Assembly: GCA_003567315.1 (NCBI GenBank)
Contig: PWZT01000094.1
Coordinates: 1 to 43,162 of the forward strand
Direction: 5' to 3'
DNA length: 43,162 bases
DNA from: Paracoccaceae bacterium
GTDB lineage: Bacteria; Pseudomonadota; Alphaproteobacteria; Rhodobacterales; Rhodobacteraceae
This document shows, in pieces, positions 9,847-18,770 of this stretch. Under the pieces are notes generated by a model, which was given only the letters and a program-made list of their open reading frames with translations, searched no databases and was not told where the DNA came from. The first letter of the stretch is position 1, and each line of letters opens with the position of its first letter. A program made the position numbers and the translations under genes.

Positions 9847-9945
9847 CGCGATCAGCCTGGGCCAGCCCATACGCTCCTGTGCGCTGCGCCTTCATCTTGC
9901 CGAAAAATACTCTCGCCGAAGGCAGCGCGCCGTCAGGCGCGCTTC
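9847..9945 (+). repeat. Interspersed hairpin element, copy B (long form)
   Basis: It matches copy C over about 90 bases: a CGCGATCAGCCTG start, an 8-base insertion relative to C before CCTTCATCTTGCC, then GAAAAATACTCTCGCCGAAG and the perfect hairpin AGCGCGCC-GTCA-GGCGCGCT at 9924-9943. It lies between convergent genes, 14 bp after hisN on the same strand. Confidence 0.85.
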
Positions 9946-9986
9946 CCCCAGGGAAATCGGGCATTCAGTCCAGAGAGCGCGCTGCC

Positions 9987-10754
9987 TCACCCGGATCCAG
10001 ACGCAGCCTCGGCGCGCGCCAGAACCTCCGCGATGCTCTCCGTAATAAGTGCAAGGCAGTCGTCGGTCGAAAAGCGGTGATCGGCATCCTTGACCAGCGT
10101 GAGGCGCATATCGGGGCAGTCGGCATGGTCCATCAGCCGCAGCGGCACCGAGGTCGCCACTGCCTCATCCTTCGTGCCCTGCACCAGCCGCACCGGAAAG
10201 GGCAGCGCGAGGGGCGTGCGCAGCACAAGCTGTTGGCGCCCATCCTCGAACAGGCGGCGGGTGAGCGGGTAGGGTGTCTCGTCATAATCATTTGGCAGGA
10301 GCGTCTGGCCCTGTTCCAGAACTTCCTGCCGCTGCGCATCGCTGAGGCTGGGCCACATGCTGTCTGCCGTGAAATCGGGGGCAGCGGCGATGCCGACAAG
10401 CCCTGCGACGCGTTTCGGGATTCGGCGGGCGAGCAGCAGCGCGATCCAGCCGCCCATGGAGGAGCCTACGAGGATTTGCGGGCCTTCGGTCAGATGGCTC
10501 ACGGCCTCAACCGCGTCATCGGCCCAGTCGCCGATGCAGCCATCGGCAAACGCGCCCGAGCTTTCGCCATGGCCGGAATAGTCGAACCGCAGGAAGGCGC
10601 GGCCTTCGCGCCTCGCCCAGTCTTCGAGATAGACGGCCTTGGTGCCGGTCATGTCCGACATGAAGCCCCCCAGAAACACGACCCCCGGGCCGCGCCCCTC
10701 GGTCCTGTGATAGGCCAGTGTGCGGCCATGTGTGGTCTTGAGCTTTTCAGCCAT
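9987..10754 (-). CDS. Alpha/beta hydrolase, ABHD10-like thioesterase/esterase
   Basis: A 255-residue alpha/beta hydrolase. The nucleophile elbow is GSSMGGW with Ser99, preceded by the oxyanion-side motif FLGGFMSDMTGTKA and FLRFDYSGHGESSG. The catalytic histidine is in KDADHRFS near the C-terminus. The FDYSGHGxSSG and GGFxSDMxGTKA patterns are those of bacterial homologues of ABHD10 (acyl-glucuronide and S-acyl-cysteine esterase), which is my best family placement. Its start overlaps the end of the MFS gene by 8 bp, with GGGAG right before the ATG, so the two are translationally coupled. The natural substrate is unknown. Confidence 0.85.
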   Translation of the reverse strand: MAEKLKTTHGRTLAYHRTEGRGPGVVFLGGFMSDMTGTKAVYLEDWARREGRAFLRFDYSGHGESSGAFADGCIGDWADDAVEAVSHLTEGPQILVGSSMGGWIALLLARRIPKRVAGLVGIAAAPDFTADSMWPSLSDAQRQEVLEQGQTLLPNDYDETPYPLTRRLFEDGRQQLVLRTPLALPFPVRLVQGTKDEAVATSVPLRLMDHADCPDMRLTLVKDADHRFSTDDCLALITESIAEVLARAEAASGSG

Positions 10755-12054
10755 CTCCCAACTCCTTCAATCCATAAGCGACCCATGCCCCGCCGAGCGC
10801 CATGAGCGCGAAAAGCGCAAGTGTCGCGCCTGCGCCAAAGAGCGCGGCGATTGCCCCGAAGAGCCCGCTGGCAAGCAGGATCACGCCGATCAGCGTGTTC
10901 GATATCGCCGTATAGACAGCGCGGCGGTCGGGGCCGGTCATGTCCACCAGATAAGTCGAGCGCCCGAGCCGCACACCCTGATGCGCGATCATCAGCCCAA
11001 AGAGCGCAAGCGGCATGGCCCAGAGCGTGGGCGCGAGCCCGGCCGCGGCGAAGGCCAGCGTGAGCGCCATGCTGGCCGCACCCGCAAGCCCGGTGCCGAT
11101 CAGCACCTTGCGCGAGGACCGATCTGCGAGCTGGCCCCAGACATAGCTGGAAAGCAGCCCTGCGAGCGCCGAAGCCAAGACCAGCGCGCCCAGCCCTTCG
11201 AGCGCCGCGCCGCCGTCGCCCGAGGCGAGGATCACCAGATAGGGGGGTGCGAGCGCGGTCGAGGTCAGGAGGCCGCGCGCGAGGATGAAACGGGCGAGCA
11301 TGGGGTCTTCGCGCAGGTATCGCAGATTGGCGATAGCCGCAGTCCAGCCATTCGCGCCGCCGTCCTGCGCGCCTTTTTCTTCGGCGAGCCCGGCGAAGAT
11401 GACGCCTGCGAGGGTCCAGCCTGCGGCGGCGAGGGCGAGGGCTGCCAGCACGATCACGGCGCGCTGGTCGGACCAGATGATGAGGGTGAGCGCGAAGGCC
11501 AGGATGATCGCGGCGGACCATGTGCCTGCAAGCCCGGTCACAGTGCCGCGCTGGCCCTTGGAGATGGTCTTGCCCAGCACGTCCTTGTAGGCGACCGAGG
11601 CCACCGAGCGCGACAGCGCGAGTAGCGTGAGCCCGGAAAGGATCATGACCCCGGCGGCGGCCCCGCTGAGAGTGAGCGCGGCAAGAAGCATGATCGCGGC
11701 GCCGAGACCCTGCCCGACAGCCGCACCCGCCCAGGCCCATTTGCGCTGCGCCATGGCGCGGATACGCGCGGCCGTGAAGAGCTGGGGCAGGAGCGCGCCC
11801 GCCTCGCGAATCGGCACCAAGAGCCCGATCAGCGCGGCAGGTGCGCCCAGATGCGTCATCAGCCATGAGAGCACGAGCTTGGGGTCGGCCAGCCCGTCGG
11901 CGGATTTGCTCAGGCCCAGCGCGGCCGCATGGCGCAGGAAATTCTGCGGCTGTTCCTTGCAGGCATCCTCCGAGATGTCGCGGCACATGCGGCCGTCATC
12001 CTCGGCGGCGAGGGTTTCATAGGCCATGCGCAGGGCGGGGCGTGGGGGGCTCAT
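10747..12054 (-). CDS. Major facilitator superfamily transporter
   Basis: A 435-residue inner-membrane transporter with about 11-12 hydrophobic segments. A soluble N-terminus of about 65 residues ([20 protein letters not shown], with two cysteines further on) precedes the first membrane segment, which is longer than usual for MFS. Loop motifs such as [18 protein letters not shown] (the MFS loop 2-3-like signature in the second half) and [15 protein letters not shown] are visible. The ATG at 12054 has GGAGA 6 bases upstream. It is coupled to the ABHD10-like hydrolase downstream and diverges from thrS. The substrate cannot be predicted. Confidence 0.85.
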   Translation of the reverse strand: MSPPRPALRMAYETLAAEDDGRMCRDISEDACKEQPQNFLRHAAALGLSKSADGLADPKLVLSWLMTHLGAPAALIGLLVPIREAGALLPQLFTAARIRAMAQRKWAWAGAAVGQGLGAAIMLLAALTLSGAAAGVMILSGLTLLALSRSVASVAYKDVLGKTISKGQRGTVTGLAGTWSAAIILAFALTLIIWSDQRAVIVLAALALAAAGWTLAGVIFAGLAEEKGAQDGGANGWTAAIANLRYLREDPMLARFILARGLLTSTALAPPYLVILASGDGGAALEGLGALVLASALAGLLSSYVWGQLADRSSRKVLIGTGLAGAASMALTLAFAAAGLAPTLWAMPLALFGLMIAHQGVRLGRSTYLVDMTGPDRRAVYTAISNTLIGVILLASGLFGAIAALFGAGATLALFALMALGGAWVAYGLKELGDG

Positions 12055-12190
12055 TGGCGTCTCCGGTAACTGGGCCGCATCTGGCCCGAATGATCGCAAC
12101 TTGACTTCCCGCGTCGCCAGCGTCAAACCCTGCGCGACATTTACCCGCAACCGGGCGTTCCGTGGGCGCCAAAACGACGAGGACCGGCCG

Positions 12191-14137
12191 ATGGCCCAGA
12201 TTTCCCTGACATTCCCCGACGGTAATTCGCGCAGCTATGAGGCGGGCGTGACCCCGACCGAAGTGGCCGCGAGCATCGCGACCTCGCTTGCCAAGAAGGC
12301 GATTTCGGCCAGTGTGAACGGCGCGCATTGGGATTTGCAATGGCCGATCACGGAAGATGCGCAGATCGCCATTCACACGATGCAGGATGATGACGCGGCG
12401 CTGGAGCTGATCCGCCATGATCTCGCGCATATCATGGCGCGCGCGGTGCAGGAGATCTGGCCGGATGTGAAGGTCACCATCGGCCCGGTGCGCGACAAGG
12501 GCTGGTTTTATGATTTCGACCGCGCGGAGCCGTTTGTGCCCGAGGATCTCGCGCGGATCGAGGCGAAGATGCGCGAGATCATCGCGGCGCGCGACCCGGT
12601 GCGCACGGAAGTCTGGGATCGCGAACGCGCGATTGCGCATTATGAGGCGGCGGGGGAGCCGTTCAAGATCGAGTTGATAAACCGCATCCCCGAGGGCGAG
12701 CCCTTGCGGATGTATTGGCATGGGCATTGGCAGGATCTCTGCCGTGGCCCGCATCTGCAGCATACGGGCCAGGTGCCGAGCGATGCCTTCAAGCTGATGT
12801 CGATTGCCGGGGCCTATTGGCTTGGCGATAACACGCGGCCCATGTTGCAGCGGATCTATGGCGTGGCCTTCAAGAACCGCAATGACCTCAAGGCGCATCT
12901 GACGATGCTGGAGGAAGCCGCCAAGCGCGACCATCGCAAGCTTGGGCGCGAGATGGACCTGTTTCATATGCAGGAGGAAGCGCCGGGGCAGGTGTTCTGG
13001 CACCCCAATGGCTGGTCGATCTACACGACATTGCAGGATTACATGCGCCGCCAGCAGCGCCGGGGCGGCTATGTCGAGGTGAACACGCCGCAGGTGGTGG
13101 ATCGCAAGCTCTGGGAAGCGTCCGGGCATTGGGAGAAATACCAGGAGCATATGTTCATCGTCGAGGTGGATGAGGAGCACGCGCGCGAGAAGGCGGTGAA
13201 TGCGCTCAAGCCGATGAACTGCCCCTGCCATGTGCAGATCTACAATGTGGGGCTGAAAAGTTATCGGGATCTGCCTTTGCGTATGGCGGAGTTCGGCTCG
13301 TGCAATCGATATGAGCCGTCGGGGGCGCTGCACGGGATCATGCGGGTGCGGGGGTTTACGCAGGATGACGCGCATATCTTCTGCCGCGAGGACCAGATCG
13401 AGGCGGAGACGCTGAAATTCATCGAGTTCCTGTCGGGGATCTACCGCGATCTGGGCTTTGAATGTTTCGAAGTGCTGTTCTCCACGCGCCCGGATGTGCG
13501 TGCAGGCTCGGATGAGGTCTGGGACAAGGCCGAGGGCGCGCTTCTCGCCGCGACGCGGGCTTCCGGCATCGAGCCTGCGGTCAACCCCGGCGAGGGGGCG
13601 TTCTATGGCCCCAAGCTGGAGTTTACGCTGACTGACGCCATCGGGCGGAAATGGCAATGCGGCACGCATCAGGTGGATTTCGTGCTGCCCGAGCGGCTGG
13701 ATGCGACATATGTGGGCCAAGACGGGGCGAAGCATCGCCCGGTTATGCTGCACCGCGCCGTGCTGGGGTCGTTCGAGCGCTTCATCGGCATCCTGATCGA
13801 GAACTTTTCGGGCAAGCTGCCCTTGTGGCTCGCGCCGCGGCAGGTGGTGGTGGCCTCGATCATCTCGGACGGGGATGACTACTGCCGCGAGGTGGTGGCG
13901 GCTTTGCAGGCGGCGGGGCTGCGGGCGGAACTCGATCTGCGCAATGAGAAGATCAACTACAAGGTGCGCGAGCATTCCGTGGCCAAGGTGCCGGTGATCC
14001 TGGCTGTGGGGGCGCGCGAAGTGGAAGAGCGCACAGTTTCCATGCGCCGCTTGGGCGAGACGCGGACCGAGGCCGTGGGGCTGGCGGAGCTTGTGGAGCG
14101 GCTGCGGGTCGAGGCGATGCCGCCGGATTTGCGCTGA
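12191..14137 (+). CDS. thrS: Threonyl-tRNA synthetase
   Basis: ThrS charges tRNA-Thr and edits mis-acylated Ser-tRNA. The protein has 648 residues, normal for the family. In order: the N-terminal TGS domain (residues ~1-62), the editing domain with HDLAH and CRGPH motifs, the class II catalytic core with the zinc-site cysteine in MKPMNCPCH and motif 2 ([20 protein letters not shown]), motif 3 near [12 protein letters not shown], and the C-terminal anticodon-binding domain (from [15 protein letters not shown]). The ATG at 12191 begins [11 protein letters not shown], the usual TGS start; the frame stays open upstream. It is monocistronic, divergent from the MFS gene and convergent with typA. 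Confidence 0.98.
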   Translation: MAQISLTFPDGNSRSYEAGVTPTEVAASIATSLAKKAISASVNGAHWDLQWPITEDAQIAIHTMQDDDAALELIRHDLAHIMARAVQEIWPDVKVTIGPVRDKGWFYDFDRAEPFVPEDLARIEAKMREIIAARDPVRTEVWDRERAIAHYEAAGEPFKIELINRIPEGEPLRMYWHGHWQDLCRGPHLQHTGQVPSDAFKLMSIAGAYWLGDNTRPMLQRIYGVAFKNRNDLKAHLTMLEEAAKRDHRKLGREMDLFHMQEEAPGQVFWHPNGWSIYTTLQDYMRRQQRRGGYVEVNTPQVVDRKLWEASGHWEKYQEHMFIVEVDEEHAREKAVNALKPMNCPCHVQIYNVGLKSYRDLPLRMAEFGSCNRYEPSGALHGIMRVRGFTQDDAHIFCREDQIEAETLKFIEFLSGIYRDLGFECFEVLFSTRPDVRAGSDEVWDKAEGALLAATRASGIEPAVNPGEGAFYGPKLEFTLTDAIGRKWQCGTHQVDFVLPERLDATYVGQDGAKHRPVMLHRAVLGSFERFIGILIENFSGKLPLWLAPRQVVVASIISDGDDYCREVVAALQAAGLRAELDLRNEKINYKVREHSVAKVPVILAVGAREVEERTVSMRRLGETRTEAVGLAELVERLRVEAMPPDLR

Positions 14138-14146
14138 GGCGGCAAA

Positions 14147-14218
14147 AGCGCCCGCAAGCCGCGCCCACCCACCCGACCCTGCACGCCTTGCGGGCGCTGC
14201 CCGGCGTCGCCGCCGGGC
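14147..14218. terminator. Two nested inverted repeats between convergent thrS and typA
   Basis: AGCGCCCGCAAG at 14147-14158 pairs perfectly with CTTGCGGGCGCT at 14187-14198 across a 28-base spacer. Immediately next is a second perfect hairpin, GCCCGGCG-TCGC-CGCCGGGC at 14199-14218. Both lie between facing genes and could stop transcription from both sides. Neither has a T-run, so this is a structure-based guess. Confidence 0.55.
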
Positions 14219-14229
14219 GGGCAGATAGC

Positions 14230-16050
14230 TCAGGCGCTCGCCTTCGCCTGACGTTTGCGCTCATGCGGGTCGAGGAAGCGTTTGCGCAGGCGGATCGCGT
14301 TGGGCGTGACCTCGACGAGTTCATCATCATCGATATAGGCGATGGCCTGTTCGAGCGACATGATCGTGGGCGGGGTGAGTTTGACCGCATCATCCGAACC
14401 CGAGGCGCGTACATTGGTCAGTTTCTTGCCCTTGAGCGGGTTCACTTCCAGATCATTGTCGCGGCTATGCTCGCCGATGATCATGCCTTGATAGACCGGA
14501 TCCTGCGGGTTGATGAACATGCGCCCGCGTTCTTCGAGATTCCACAGCGCATAGGCGACGGCGGTGCCGTCCTCCATCGAGATCAGCACGCCTTCGCGGC
14601 GGCCGGAGATGGTGCCGCGATAGGGCGCCCATTCATGAAAGACGCGGTTCAGCACGCCTGTGCCGCGCGTGTCGGTCATGAATTCGCCGTGATAGCCGAT
14701 CAGCCCGCGCGAGGGCACATGCGCGATGATACGGGTCTTGCCGGTGCCTGCGGGTTTCATCTCGACAAGCTCGCCCTTGCGCGGGCCGGTGATCTTCTCG
14801 ATGACAGTGCCGGTATAGTCGTCATCGACATCGATGGTGACTTCCTCGATGGGCTCGAGCTTTTGCCCGCCCTCGTCGCGCATCAGCACGCGCGGCCGCG
14901 AGATCGAGAGCTCGAAGCCTTCGCGGCGCATATTCTCGATCAGGACGCCCATCTGCAATTCACCGCGTCCGGCCACGTCGAACGCCTCGCCGCCCGGGGT
15001 ATCCGTGACCTTGATCGCGACATTGACCTCGGCCTCGCGCATCAGCCGCTCGCGGATGACGCGGGACTGCACCTTGGCGCCGTCGCGGCCCGCGAGTGGC
15101 GAATCATTGATGCCGAAGGTGACCGAGATGGTGGGCGGGTCGATGGGCTGGGCGGGGAGCGCGGTCTCGACCTCGAGCGCGCAGAGCGTGTCGGCGACGG
15201 TCGCTTTCGACATGCCTGCGAGTGTCACGATATCGCCGGCCTCGGCCGCGTCGATGGGCTGCTGGCCAAGGCCGCGGAAGGCGAGCACCTTGGTCACGCG
15301 GAATTGCTCGATCTTCCTGCTGTCGCGCGAAAGCGCCTTGATCGTCTCGCCCGCCTTGAGCGTGCCGGATTCGACGCGGCCCGTGAGGATGCGGCCCAGA
15401 TAGGGGTCGGCGGAAAGCGTCGTGGCGAGCATGCGGAAGGGCTCTGCGCGCGCGGCGATCTGTGCGGGCGCGGGCACATGGGCGACCACGAGATCGAAGA
15501 GCGCGGACATATCCTTGCGCGGGCCATCGAGTTCCGCATCGGCCCAGCCATTGATGCCCGAGGCGTAAAGCACAGGGAAATCAAGCTGTTCATCGCTTGC
15601 GCCGAGATTGGCAAAGAGATCGAACACCTCATTGAGCGCGCGGTCGGCATCGGCGGCGGGTTTGTCCACCTTGTTGAGCACGACGATGGGGCGCAGCCCC
15701 AGCGCGAGCGCCTTGGAGGTCACGAATTTCGTTTGCGGCATGGGGCCTTCGGCGGCATCGACCAGCAGCACCACGCCATCGACCATCGACAGAATCCGCT
15801 CGACCTCGCCGCCGAAATCGGCATGGCCGGGGGTGTCGACGATGTTGATGCGCGTGTCCTTCCACTCGACCGAGGTTGCCTTGGCCAGAATGGTGATGCC
15901 GCGTTCGCGCTCCAGATCATTGCTGTCCATGGCGCGCTCGGCCACGGCCTGGTTTTCACGAAACGCCCCCGATTGTTTCAGAAGCTCGTCCACCAGCGTG
16001 GTCTTGCCGTGGTCAACATGGGCGATGATCGCGATATTGCGAAGGGTCAT
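14230..16050 (-). CDS. typA: Ribosome-associated translational GTPase TypA/BipA
   Basis: TypA is an EF-G-like GTPase that binds the ribosome and acts in stress adaptation and 50S assembly. The protein has 606 residues. The G1 motif AHVDHGKTT is at residues 10-18; G2 (RGITI), G3 (DTPGHADF) and G4 (NKVD) follow. The beta-barrel domain II, the EF-G-like domains III and V, and the BipA-specific C-terminal domain (DPVYQGMIIGEHSRDNDLEV) are all present. The start at 16050 (MTLRNIAIIAHVDHGKTT) is family-typical; a frame open to 16086 is not needed. It is downstream of yitT in the same direction, 72 bp apart. Confidence 0.97.
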   Translation of the reverse strand: MTLRNIAIIAHVDHGKTTLVDELLKQSGAFRENQAVAERAMDSNDLERERGITILAKATSVEWKDTRINIVDTPGHADFGGEVERILSMVDGVVLLVDAAEGPMPQTKFVTSKALALGLRPIVVLNKVDKPAADADRALNEVFDLFANLGASDEQLDFPVLYASGINGWADAELDGPRKDMSALFDLVVAHVPAPAQIAARAEPFRMLATTLSADPYLGRILTGRVESGTLKAGETIKALSRDSRKIEQFRVTKVLAFRGLGQQPIDAAEAGDIVTLAGMSKATVADTLCALEVETALPAQPIDPPTISVTFGINDSPLAGRDGAKVQSRVIRERLMREAEVNVAIKVTDTPGGEAFDVAGRGELQMGVLIENMRREGFELSISRPRVLMRDEGGQKLEPIEEVTIDVDDDYTGTVIEKITGPRKGELVEMKPAGTGKTRIIAHVPSRGLIGYHGEFMTDTRGTGVLNRVFHEWAPYRGTISGRREGVLISMEDGTAVAYALWNLEERGRMFINPQDPVYQGMIIGEHSRDNDLEVNPLKGKKLTNVRASGSDDAVKLTPPTIMSLEQAIAYIDDDELVEVTPNAIRLRKRFLDPHERKRQAKASA

Positions 16051-16122
16051 AACTCTGGCCTTGTCTGGGATGCTGCGCTGCCGCATAGCGCATTGCGGGC
16101 GCGCTGGCTAGCCCTGAACTGC

Positions 16123-16725
16123 TCAGGTTCCGATATAGCGGTCGCGGCGGTGGTTGATGCCGATGATCGCATTGAGCACCACCGCGCCGAGGAGCGACCA
16201 CAGCACGAGCGCGATGGGCAGGAGGAAAAGCGCAGTAGCGAAGAGCAGGAGGTCGAAGCCAAGCTGTACCCAGCCCGCGCGCCAGCCGAGCCGTTCCTGC
16301 AGGTCGAAGGCCACGATCCCCACCCCGCCGAGGCTCGCGCGGTGGCGGAATATGGCGAGCAGCCCCGCGCCCGCGATCAACCCGAACAGCACGGCGGCGA
16401 CAGCAGGATGGGCGGGGCTGACACTCACCAGATCCTCGATGACGAGCGAGAGCGCTGAGATCAGCGCGACAGCGACAAAAGTCTTGAGCGTGAAAGCCGC
16501 CCCGAGCCGGTAATATCCCAGCGCGTAGAAGGGCAGGTTGATGAGGAAGAACACCACCCCGAAGCTGTAGCCGGTGGCATAGGAGATCAGCACCGCCAGC
16601 CCCGCAGTCTGGCCGGTGACAAGCCCCGCGCTGGTCAGGATCATCACGCCGAAAGCGCACATTGTCGCCCCGAAGGCGAGCCCCTGGGCATCCTCGAACA
16701 GGGTGTGGTGCACCCGATCGGGCAT
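16123..16725 (-). CDS. YitT family membrane protein
   Basis: An inner-membrane protein of about 200 residues with five to six hydrophobic segments. The features are those of the YitT/DUF161 family: GLAFGATMCAFGVMIL, then TGQTAGLAVLISYATGYSFG, FFLINLPFYALGYYRLG and the GGVGIVAFDLQ motif. It lacks the cytosolic C-terminal DUF2179 domain of longer YitT proteins. The function of the family is not established. The ATG at 16725 lies one base past the stop of the SMR gene, so the two are almost certainly co-translated. Confidence 0.85.
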   Translation of the reverse strand: MPDRVHHTLFEDAQGLAFGATMCAFGVMILTSAGLVTGQTAGLAVLISYATGYSFGVVFFLINLPFYALGYYRLGAAFTLKTFVAVALISALSLVIEDLVSVSPAHPAVAAVLFGLIAGAGLLAIFRHRASLGGVGIVAFDLQERLGWRAGWVQLGFDLLLFATALFLLPIALVLWSLLGAVVLNAIIGINHRRDRYIGT

Positions 16726-16726
16726 G

Positions 16727-17056
16727 TCAGTGGCCGACCGTCTTGCTGAAGAGATTGATGACGGCAATGCCCGCGATGATCATGCCAAGGCCGAGCACGG
16801 CCGGCAGATCGAGCCGCTGGCCGAAGACGCTCCAGCCGATCATGGCAATGAAGCAGATGCCCAGGCCCGACCAGATCGCATAGGCCACACCGACCGGGAT
16901 CACGCGCAGAACGAGGGCGAGCAACCAGAAGGACAGCGCATAGGCCAGCACGACGACGATCGCTGGGCCAGCGCGGGTCATGCCGTCGCTGGCCTTGAGC
17001 GCAGTGGTGCCGATGGTCTCGAAGAAGATCGCGACGGCGAGGTAAAGCCAATGCAT
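16727..17056 (-). CDS. Small multidrug resistance (SMR) family transporter
   Basis: A four-helix, 109-residue inner-membrane protein of the EmrE/QacE family. The essential membrane glutamate is present (Glu13 in FFETIGTTALK, equivalent to EmrE Glu14), as are the family motifs AYAIWSGLGICFIAMIGW and GLGMIIAGIAVINLFSK. These proteins work as dual-topology homodimers that exchange protons for lipophilic cations or guanidinium-like compounds. It sits 13 bp after the M48 lipoprotein gene and one base before yitT. Which substrate it exports is unknown. Confidence 0.92.
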   Translation of the reverse strand: MHWLYLAVAIFFETIGTTALKASDGMTRAGPAIVVVLAYALSFWLLALVLRVIPVGVAYAIWSGLGICFIAMIGWSVFGQRLDLPAVLGLGMIIAGIAVINLFSKTVGH

Positions 17057-17069
17057 GGGGGCGCTCCTG

Positions 17070-17786
17070 TCAGATGGGTTGGCCGCTATTCATCGCCGCG
17101 ACCGCGCGCTGGACTTCGCGCAGGCGCTCGGCATTGGGCGGATGAGTGCCGAGGAACTGATTGCCGGGATCGGGGATGCGGCGGAAAAGCTCGGCGCCGC
17201 GCAAGGGGTCATATCCCGCGCGCGCGGCAATCAGGGCGCCGATGCGGTCGGCCTCGAGCTCGAATCTCTTGGAATAGCGCCGCGCGCCGATGGTGGCGCT
17301 GGCATTGACCAGGCGTTGCGCGGTCTGCTGATCGACGCCCGAAATAGCCGCCACCAGCCCGCCGATCAGCGCGCCCGTCATCGCCTCTCGCTGGAGGCGC
17401 GGAATATGATCAGCGATGTGGTGGGCGGCTTCATGGCCGAAGATGAGCGCGATTTCATCATGACTTTGCAGATCGTCGATCAGCGCTTCGGTGAAGGCGA
17501 TGATGGGGCGGCCGGTTTCATCGCGCGAATGGAAGGCATTGGGCGGCTGGCCGGGGCGGTCATCTAGCACGACAAGGAAATTGCAATCCAGATGCGGGCT
17601 GCGTTCGCGGCAGATTTGCGTGGCGACCGGGCGCATGCGCGCGGTAACGGCGGCGAAATCGGCGCGGGTGGACGCAGGGCCGGAGAGGGTTGCGGTTGGC
17701 GGCGCGATGGGGGGCGCAATGTCACAGGCCGCAAGTGCTGCGACCAAACCGAGTGACAGGAATGCTTTGCGAAACAGTTTGAGCAT
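17070..17786 (-). CDS. M48 family zinc metalloprotease, lipoprotein
   Basis: A 238-residue peptidase of the M48/Oma1-like group. The N-terminus is a lipoprotein signal peptide with lipobox LAAC (Cys21 becomes the lipidated residue), placing it on the periplasmic side of a membrane. The zinc-binding motif is HEAAH at residues 118-122, and the third ligand is in FELEADRIG. The end (GTHPPNAERLREVQRAV) is the conserved M48 THPxxxxR motif. The protein lacks a TPR region. Its role is likely envelope protein quality control. The ATG at 17786 is chosen because it opens the signal peptide; its ribosome binding site is weak. Confidence 0.9.
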   Translation of the reverse strand: MLKLFRKAFLSLGLVAALAACDIAPPIAPPTATLSGPASTRADFAAVTARMRPVATQICRERSPHLDCNFLVVLDDRPGQPPNAFHSRDETGRPIIAFTEALIDDLQSHDEIALIFGHEAAHHIADHIPRLQREAMTGALIGGLVAAISGVDQQTAQRLVNASATIGARRYSKRFELEADRIGALIAARAGYDPLRGAELFRRIPDPGNQFLGTHPPNAERLREVQRAVAAMNSGQPI

Positions 17787-17888
17787 GTAAACCGACCCTG
17801 GCGCAGAGATAGCTGGCACGCGCATAAGCTCAAGCAATCGCGACGGCCTGCGCGGATGCTGTGCCCCAGAATCGCGGCGCAGGCAATG

Positions 17889-18548
17889 CTAGCGGGTGGT
17901 TTCGGTCAGGCGTCTGGTCACATAGTCGGAGACTGACTGCAACATGGGCTGCATGTGACGCTCTTCATCCTTGAAGAAATGATCCGCGCCCTCGATCTCG
18001 GTATGGGTGATGGTGATGCCGCGCTGTTCCTGCAGCTTGCCCACAAGTGTCTTTGTATCGCGCGGGGGCGCCACGCGATCAGCCGAGCCATTGATAATCA
18101 GCCCCGAAGCCGGGCAGGGGGCGAGAAAGCTGAAATCGTAAAGATTCGCGGGCGGCGCGACGGAAACAAAACCGGTGATATCGGGGCGGCGCATCAGAAG
18201 CTGCATCCCGATCCATGCGCCGAAGCTGAAGCCCGCGACCCAGCAATGACGCGCATTCTGGCTCTGAGCCTGCACATAATCCAGCGCCGCTGCTGCATCG
18301 GACAATTCGCCTACGCCCTGATCATATTCGCCCTGGCTGCGCCCCACACCCCGGAAGTTGAAGCGCAGCACAGAGAAGCCGAGCTTGTGGAAGGCGTAAT
18401 GCAGATTATAGACGACCTTGTTGTTCATCGTGCCCCCGAATTGCGGATGCGGGTGCAACACGATGGCGATGGGTGCGTCGGGGCGAGGCTGGGGGTGGAA
18501 GCGGCCTTCGAGGCGGCCTTCAGGGCCAGGGAAGATGATCTCGGGCAT
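17889..18548 (-). CDS. Alpha/beta hydrolase (dienelactone-hydrolase/YqiA-like)
   Basis: A 218-residue single-domain hydrolase. It shows HPHPQFGGTMNNKVVYNLHYA, then RFNFRGVGRSQGEYDQG, the nucleophile elbow GFSFG, a GSADRVAPP segment carrying the acid, and the catalytic histidine in EGADHFF. This arrangement is typical of the widespread family often annotated as alpha/beta hydrolase of the dienelactone-hydrolase/YqiA kind; the substrate is not known. The start at 18548 (MPEIIFPG) is family-typical. It diverges from iscR and therefore shares the 222-bp region holding the Irr-type palindrome. Confidence 0.85.
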   Translation of the reverse strand: MPEIIFPGPEGRLEGRFHPQPRPDAPIAIVLHPHPQFGGTMNNKVVYNLHYAFHKLGFSVLRFNFRGVGRSQGEYDQGVGELSDAAAALDYVQAQSQNARHCWVAGFSFGAWIGMQLLMRRPDITGFVSVAPPANLYDFSFLAPCPASGLIINGSADRVAPPRDTKTLVGKLQEQRGITITHTEIEGADHFFKDEERHMQPMLQSVSDYVTRRLTETTR

Positions 18549-18624
18549 TCGGGGCCTTATCTTGCGGTCAGCGATACAGGTCTGCGGATACAGGGTCGGG
18601 ATGCCGGCCACAACACCGGAATTG

Positions 18625-18663
18625 TTGACTCTTTACTTCAGCTAATTTAGAAGGATTCTAAAT
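18625..18663 (+). promoter_or_regulatory. Putative suf operon promoter with Irr/ICE-type box
   Basis: ATTTAGAAGGATTCTAAAT at 18645-18663 is a perfect 19-bp palindrome with a three-base centre. It matches the iron control element recognised by the heme-dependent iron regulator Irr in alphaproteobacteria (TTTAGAA-N3-TTCTAAA, from memory). It overlaps the -10 of a plausible promoter, TTGACT at 18625-18630 and TAGAAG at 18648-18653 with a 17-base spacer. That geometry fits repression of the iscR-suf operon under iron limitation or its relief. The start site is inferred; the palindrome is read directly. Confidence 0.75.
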
Positions 18664-18770
18664 CGAGATTGGTTGTATCAGAGCATGCTCCGTGTAGGCA
18701 TGCACTGCGCGCGCGTCAACTATTTTTACCCTGTCTGGCCGGGTCCGGGCGAGGCGCGGGAGGGGGTGTC

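Noticed and set aside
9879-10805. Long open frame starting inside hairpin element B
   Set aside because: It is antisense to the ABHD10-like hydrolase, which has clear motifs; its N-terminus only reflects the repeat sequence (as does a similar frame at 38318).
12017-13975. 652-codon open frame antisense to thrS
   Set aside because: Long antisense frames are common in GC-rich genes; thrS shows all catalytic motifs and the antisense has none.
14188-16458. 756-codon open frame antisense to typA and into yitT
   Set aside because: Crosses two real genes in the opposite direction and has low-complexity, shadow-like composition.
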